NCBI GenBank assembly: GCA_026018925.1
Contig: JAKSZU010000013.1
Coordinates: 62,001 to 126,000, forward strand
Length of the DNA stretch: 64,000 bases
Direction of reading: 5' to 3'
Origin: Tupaia tana
Lineage: Eukaryota; Chordata; Mammalia; Scandentia; Tupaiidae
Both the position numbers and the translations under genes were made by a program. How positions within the stretch are numbered: position 1 is the first letter of the stretch; the number at the start of each line of letters is the position of its first letter. Of this stretch, positions 59,655 through 64,000 are shown piece by piece. The notes under the pieces were generated by a model. The model saw only the letters and a list, made by a program, of their open reading frames with translations. It was not told where the DNA came from and ran no database searches.

Positions 59655-59850
59655 AACATTATAGAACAAATTTCTTTAGGTATGAAATAGGGACCATGGG
59701 TGGAGTATTTCTCCCAAAGAATTTTCTGATATTCCATGACCAGATTCAGGATCAGAGTGCAAAATTACATTCTTATCTCCAACACAGACTTTCATTCCCC
59801 AATGCCCATTCTCATGCACTGTAAAACTACAAACAAAACCAAACAGTCAA
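59655..59850 (+). repeat. 360-bp satellite, partial unit after array 3
   Basis: TAGAACAAATTTCTTTAGG, GGAGTATTTCT, TTTTCTGATATTCCATG and ATTCAGGATCAGAGTGC match the first half of the unit. Its junction with the array (ACATTATAGAACAAATTTC) matches the one at 51,864-51,885 (ACATTATGGTACAAATTTC). Confidence 0.85.
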
Positions 59851-60415
59851 GCTCTCGAAATAGACAAGAAGTCATTTTAAAGCTGAGGTGTGTCATGGCC
59901 TGTTCAGGGAAGCTATGCTCTAAATCCCATCTTCTAGACTCCCAAAATATTGAGACAAAGTAGGGTGACCTCTGTTCTCTCACCATCTCTGGCCTTCTGT
60001 CTCTCTATCTGTCTCACACTCTCTCTCTTTAAATTTTTAATTTTTTTAAAAAATTTTCTACCACTTCTCACCTTGGGCCTTTTCTATTGCTTGCTAATTA
60101 CAGAAGTCATTTTAAAGCTGAGTTGTGTCTTGGTCTGTATGTGCAACGTACTAGCATGCCACACGATTTTCATTCTCTATGTGTAAAAATTTTGGTAGTG
60201 TTTTCCTAGTTTTTTTTTTTATTTTATTTTTTTAACCTTAATTTCCCACTCTAAGCTTCACCCTCCACACACTGAATGCCTAAATAGGCCTTTGTGCACT
60301 GTAGCTAAGCATCTCAATACTTTTAAAGTCATTGAGATGTTCAATGCTTATTAAGCCTCCTGCTTTAAGGAACAAATTCCTTTTTATAAATCTGAACTAG
60401 TAATCTCTTTCTGTG

Positions 60416-60428
60416 GATACCACATTTT
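60416..60428. repeat. Left target-site duplication of SINE-2 (13 bp)
   Basis: GATACCACATTTT is repeated exactly at 60,707-60,719. Confidence 0.9.
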
Positions 60429-60706
60429 TTTTCTTTTTTTTTTTCTTTTTTTTTTTGGAGAGGTTTTTCGCTATAGGGCACGTGCGCTCGCCAGACAGAG
60501 AGAGACATAGAGACAGAAAGCGAGAAATCACCCCCCAGGGGAGATGGTCACGCCGCAATCCCTTCTCCTCCATTCTCCTCTCGGGATCTTGGGCACGCAC
60601 GCACACGCGCCCGGCGTGAGTTGTAAGCCACCGGGTCCGAGACGCGAACCGCGGTCGACTACGTGGGAGTCCAGCGACATAGCCATTACGCTAACTGCTG
60701 GTTCCC
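60429..60706 (-). mobile_element. SINE-2: tRNA-derived SINE, minus strand, young
   Basis: Reverse complement of SINE-1 with the same A and B boxes and most CpGs intact. The tail reads as a long T-rich run at 60,429-60,457 on the + strand, and the head is at 60,706. The longer A tail and exact duplication suggest a recent insertion. Confidence 0.92.
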
Positions 60707-60719
60707 GATACCACATTTT
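60707..60719. repeat. Right target-site duplication of SINE-2
   Basis: It is an exact copy of 60,416-60,428. L1-D leader sequence resumes. Confidence 0.9.
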
Positions 60720-60751
60720 AAAGCACAGTGGAGAGAAATGTTTGTCACAGA

Positions 60752-61615
60752 ATGACCAGAAAACATTGCAGAGGCACAAGAAACATGAAAAAAACAAACA
60801 AACAAACAACAAAAACAAACAAACAAAAAAAAGTCTCTCCTCTAAGGGAAAAGAACAATCCCTCATGATCTACAGACAGTACAGTAGAACTCTTGTAAAT
60901 GTCTGATAGAGAATTCAGAATATTCATAGTGACAAAACTAAATGAGATGCAAGAGCTGAGAGGTAACTCCAGAAGATGCAGGAGAAAAGAGACGAGTTCT
61001 AGGAGGTGTTGAAATTCTTCCATGACCTGCAAGAGAAAATACACACCATAAAAAAAGAATCAAATGGAACTATTAGAGATGAAGGCTGCCATTAAGGAAA
61101 TCAAAACCTCCCTCAAAAGTATTAGAAGCAGATTAGTCCATGCAGAAAATCAAAACTCAGATGCTGAAAGCAAAACCTCTGATCTAGAAAAATAACCCCC
61201 CAAAATGAGAAAATAACACACAAAAAATGAGAATACTATCTGAGAAATAGTAGACAGCATTAAGCACCCAAACATCCAGATAATCGGTATCCCAGAAGGT
61301 GAGGAAACTAATAAGGGCATTGATAATCTATTTCATAAAATCTTGGAAGAAAACTTTCCAAATATAGAGAGGTATTCAAATATCCAGACTCAAGAAATAC
61401 AAAGGACCCCTAAAAGAATCAATCCAAGAAGATTTTCTCTAAGGCATATTATAGCCAGACTGGCCAAATCTACAGACAAAGACAAGATACTAAAATTGGC
61501 AAGAGAGAAATGTCAGGCTACTTATAAAGGTTATCTAATCAGATTAACCTCAGACCTCTCATCAAACAATGCGAGCAAGGAAAGAATGGGAAAATATATT
61601 CGAAGTGTTAAGTGA
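60752..61615 (+). pseudogene. L1-D ORF1, frameshifted and 3'-truncated
   Basis: The start encodes MTRKHCRGTRNMKK, homologous to the L1-A and L1-E starts. An AAAC-type repeat at 60,789-60,831 has expanded in the N-terminal coding part. SDREFRIFI and the coiled-coil region follow in several frames with stops. The RRM and C-terminal part read cleanly from 61,343 (NFPNIERYSNIQTQEIQRTP, RHIIARLAKSTDKDKILKLA). It stops at VK near 61,613, where the L1-E leader begins. About 80 C-terminal residues are missing. Confidence 0.9.
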
Positions 61616-61825
61616 GAATAAGATTCCTCCATTGCTTTTGAGAACTAGTGATTTCAGGGAAAAAAAGAGAAATGAAGATTTTCCACTGATAATTCAGCCT
61701 CCAGCCCAGAAACTTGAATGAGATCATAATGGAACGGCAAAGAGATTCCAGATCACCTCTTTCTGCATGCTCCTGAACGTTCAGACTGAACTTCAAGAAT
61801 TAGGAAGAAACACACCATCCGTCAG
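61616..61825 (+). promoter_or_regulatory. L1-E 5'UTR with a satellite-monomer core
   Basis: 61,622-61,706 matches the 314-bp satellite core in order and orientation: AAGATTCC, GAACTAG, ATTTCAGGG, AAATGAAGATTTTC, ATAATTCAGCCTCCAG. From 61,715 it matches the L1-A tether (GAACGGCAA, TGCTCCTGAAC, ACTTCAAGAAT) up to the ORF1 ATG. This element therefore joins a satellite-type monomer to an L1 ORF1 in one continuous unit. It is the key evidence for the origin of the satellite. Confidence 0.85.
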
Positions 61826-62536
61826 ATGACTAGAAATCGTTGCAGGACCACAAGAAATATAGGAAAGCAAGAAAATACCTCTTCTCCCAGGGAAAAGAAT
61901 AACTCCTCTTCAACCACAGATATTTCAATGGAAATCATAGAAATGTCTGACAAAGAATTTAGAATATTCATAATGGTAAGCAAACAGATGGAACAGAAGA
62001 AAGACAATGAACTGCAGAAGAGAAAGGAGAAAGGAGATAACGAGTTCCAGGAAGTTAGGAAATTCTTGCAAGATCCAAAAGAGGAATTACGCACTTTTAA
62101 AAAGAATCAAATGGACCTGTGAGACATAAAGGCTATAATACAGGAAGTCAAAAATCTCCCTTGAAAGTATTAAAAGTAGATTAGATCACACAGAAAATAG
62201 AATCTCAGATGTAGAAGAGAAGATTGCTGGCCTAGAAAAATACACCACAAAGACTGAGAAAATTGCCCCCCAAAATGAGAATAATATATGAGAAATACTA
62301 GATACTATCAAACATTCAAACATCTGGATAATTGGTATCCCAGAAGGCAAAGAGACTCATAAAGACATTGGCAATCTATTCCATGAAATCCGGCAAGAAA
62401 ACTTTCCAAACCTAGAGAGGCATTCAAAAATCCAGTCCCAAGAAATACAAAGGACCCCAAATAGAATCAACCCAAGAAGATCTTCTCCAAGACACTTTAT
62501 AGCCAGATTGACCAAAACCACAGACAAAGGAAAGAT
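61826..62536 (+). pseudogene. L1-E ORF1, frameshifted, C-terminus lost
   Basis: Begins MTRNRCRTTRNIGKQEN, close to L1-A. The N-terminus and coiled coil (EMSDKEFRIFI, KRKEKGDNEFQEVRKFLQD) are readable to a stop near 62,122. RRM sequence continues in other frames (HFI and RLTKTTDK at about 62,490-62,530). It is cut at 62,536, before the C-terminal domain, by an unrelated segment. Confidence 0.9.
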
Positions 62537-62876
62537 ATAATTTTAGAAAATTAACCAGGCCTCAAAAACATTTTCAGCCTGTTAGCATTTCTGATTTCCT
62601 GCCATCTCGCAGTATTCTCCCAGGATTTGAGGGGGAAATGAAAGTATTCAAAAGGTCTGCTAGGGTGTGTAAGCCCAGGAGACTCCTGGGTCAAGTTTGG
62701 GTTACTAGTGTGATGATGGATAGTACCTCTACCCTTGTCTCCTTGATTTCCCTTCTGCCTTCTCAGTTTGCTATCTGGAGATCTGACTATCCAGGCAAAA
62801 TTAAATATTTTCATATCAAATAATATTACAATAAATACTGCCAGATGCTTTCCTGTTTAAAGAAAAAAAAAAGGCA
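62537..62876. other. Unrecognised insert between L1-E ORF1 and ORF2, with AATAAA and A run
   Basis: About 340 bp that is neither ORF1 nor an ORF1-ORF2 linker. It contains CAATAAATACTGCC (62,829-62,842) followed ~25 bp later by an A run (62,862-62,872), as at the 3' end of a processed transcript. I found no flanking duplication. It replaces the ORF1 C-terminal third. Confidence 0.5.
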
Positions 62877-62885
62877 ACCAAGACG

Positions 62886-63061
62886 ATGGCCAACTTAAAC
62901 GTCGTGACAAGTCCAGAAATATCAATAATAACCATGAATGTTAATGGATTAAATTCTCCAATCAAGAGACACAGACTGGCTAAATGGGGGGAAAAAAACA
63001 AAAAACAAACAAAAAAACAAAAAAAACAGAAACCCTCTATCTGTTGCCTAAAAGAAACCCA
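62886..63061 (+). pseudogene. L1-E ORF2, start only (~55 codons)
   Basis: ATGGCCAACTT, then SIITMNVNGLNSPIKRHRLAKWG, as in other L1 ORF2 starts (the L1-B equivalent is at 43,251). An A-rich expansion (62,995-63,030) disrupts it. It reaches the CCLKETHL segment and is then joined to HMGN1 sequence in the opposite orientation at about 63,062. Confidence 0.88.
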
Positions 63062-63293
63062 CCTTCATCTCCACTTTTGCAGAAGCAGGTTTAGCCGACA
63101 ACCTCACCAATCTCCTCTTGGGCTCTTCCTTGGCCACCCCCTCGGCTGAGCTGACCTTCTTCTTGGGCATCTTGGCTGTGGACAGGGTGCGTGGTGGACA
63201 CCTGAGAGGCTGCGGCATGCCTAGAGTCTTTGCAGAGTGGAGCAGATAAATCCTACCGCTCCTCATGCCACCTGAGCTGCTGGAACTCCCATA
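63062..63293 (-). pseudogene. HMGN1: HMGN1 retrocopy, 5' fragment, antisense to L1-E
   Basis: On the minus strand the ATG at 63,168-63,170 opens MPKKKVSSAEGVAKEEPKRR, then LVRLSAKPASAKVE. This matches the N-terminus and start of the nucleosome-binding domain (RRSARLSAKP) of HMGN1, a small chromatin protein of about 100 residues. Only about 36 codons are present; the rest is missing. RSARL reads LVRL, a change within the nucleosome-binding motif. About 120 bp of upstream sequence looks like the transcript leader. There is no intron and no 3' end or A tail, so it is a fragment of a retrocopy. HMGN1 fits better than HMGN2 because of KVSSAEG. Confidence 0.85.
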
Positions 63294-63765
63294 GTTTTTT
63301 TTTATATCACAGTATTAAATGCATATCTCTTTATGGTATTTCATCAGTATTTTTCAAAATCAATAAATATAAAAAGGTGGCACTTTCCAAACTGTGTCCT
63401 ACATATTCTGCAATGTATTAATCAATATTTCAAGGATAAAAATTGTGTTCAACTAAATTGGGGAAACAGTGCTTATTGTCTTCTCTTTTCGGATAACCAT
63501 ATAAAAATTTGAGAATATAAGACAACAACAAAACTACTGAAATTTTGTTATTATTTAACATTAAACTATTTCCCATCAGGGGAAAGACTCTTCCTCTTTC
63601 ATAATCTTTTCATTAATATGAATTCAAAGGACAGACGTAAACTACCCCCGAGTGAAATAGGTAACATGTCTTTTGGTGAGTAGCATTATTTTCCTTGAGT
63701 TAAGGGTGGAATCTGTCTTTGACTTCAATTAGTACATTATTGTTATTATTATATTATTACTTTGG
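63294..63765. other. AT-rich sequence, nothing recognised
   Basis: Begins with a T run (63,295-63,303). I see no frame, repeat or promoter that I can support. It may be an old, diverged retroelement tail. Confidence 0.4.
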
Positions 63766-63977
63766 CAGTACGCTCACCAGAGACACAGAGAGGGAAAGTG
63801 AGAAATCACCTCCTGGGAGAAATGGCCATGCCACAATCCATTCTCCTTCTAGGATTTTGGGAATACACATATATCTGCCAGATATCATTTTCAAGTCTCA
63901 GGGTCCCACTAGACTTAAAACTGTGGGCAACCATATGGAAGTTCAATGCCTTAACCACCATGTCACATGTCAGCCCC
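63766..63977 (-). mobile_element. Old decayed SINE, minus strand
   Basis: Same order as SINE-2 with many changes: CGCTCACCAGAGACACAGAG, AGTGAGAAATCACC, GGCCATGCCACAATCC, GATTTTGGGAATACAC and CCTTAACCACCATGTCA. CpGs have mostly become TpG/CpA. It contributes the frames seen at 63,719-63,994, which are not genes. Confidence 0.8.
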
Positions 63978-64000
63978 AATTAGTGCACAATTAATTAGAA

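Larger units (their letters stand above)
59851..60751 (+). promoter_or_regulatory. Probable L1-D 5'UTR with diverged monomers
   Basis: AGAAGTCATTTTAAAGCTGAG occurs at 59,867 and 60,102, a 235-bp spacing as in tandem monomers. Between them, TCTCTGGCCTTCTGTCTCTC and a T-rich stretch follow the same order as the pyrimidine half of the 314-bp satellite (CTCTGGCCTTCTATCCCTGTC, then T-rich). It leads to an ORF1 ATG at 60,752. SINE-2 interrupts it. The L1 assignment of the left part is tentative. Confidence 0.5.

Overview
The window is eukaryotic, non-coding-rich DNA from a eutherian mammal. The evidence is several L1 (LINE-1) elements whose ORF1 and ORF2 proteins are recognisably mammalian, tRNA-derived SINEs with target-site duplications, degenerate TTAGGG arrays, and a fragment of an HMGN1 retrocopy. 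I cannot assign the species: I do not recognise the SINE (head GGGAACCAGCAGTTAGCG, B box GGTTCGCGTCC) as a named family. I find no intact host gene, structural RNA gene or CRISPR array.

Layout. Positions 1-38,622 are one head-to-tail satellite with a unit of about 314 bp, about 123 copies, and open at the left edge of the window. It has nested higher-order structure: 7-9-unit blocks on the left, a 6,280-bp 20-unit block present twice in tandem (about 10.1-22.8 kb), a partial third copy, a 1,567-bp 5-unit block present twice (25.6-28.7 kb), and a more uniform right part. The array runs directly, in the same orientation, into the 5' leader and ORF1 of an L1 (L1-A). The satellite unit is itself homologous to the 5'UTR of another L1 here (L1-E, 61.6 kb). 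The satellite is therefore best read as an expanded array of L1 5'UTR (promoter) monomers.

Positions 38.6-51.3 kb are a nest of L1 elements. L1-A is ORF1-only and carries two tandem 3'-tail modules. L1-C is an old element, interrupted by a full-length L1-B (13-bp target-site duplication, its own ~206-bp 5' monomer repeat) and by a SINE (15-bp duplication).

Positions 51.3-59.85 kb look subtelomeric or pericentromeric: a second satellite of about 360 bp, with three degenerate telomere-like arrays embedded in it (CCCTAA, then TTAGGG, then CCCTAA). The middle array sits in an inverted segment. A 2,050-bp composite retroelement (GC-rich head, 19-bp minisatellite, unrecognised middle, serial L1-like tails) lies in this satellite, flanked by a 14-bp duplication. 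In layout it resembles primate SVA elements.

Positions 59.85-64 kb hold two further L1 pieces (L1-D, L1-E), a second young SINE, an unrecognised insert with a polyadenylation signal, an inverted 5' fragment of an HMGN1 retrocopy, and a decayed SINE. Nothing here forms a pathway. The common thread is L1: it supplies the autonomous elements, the ORF1-only derivative, the tails of the composite element, and apparently the satellite itself.
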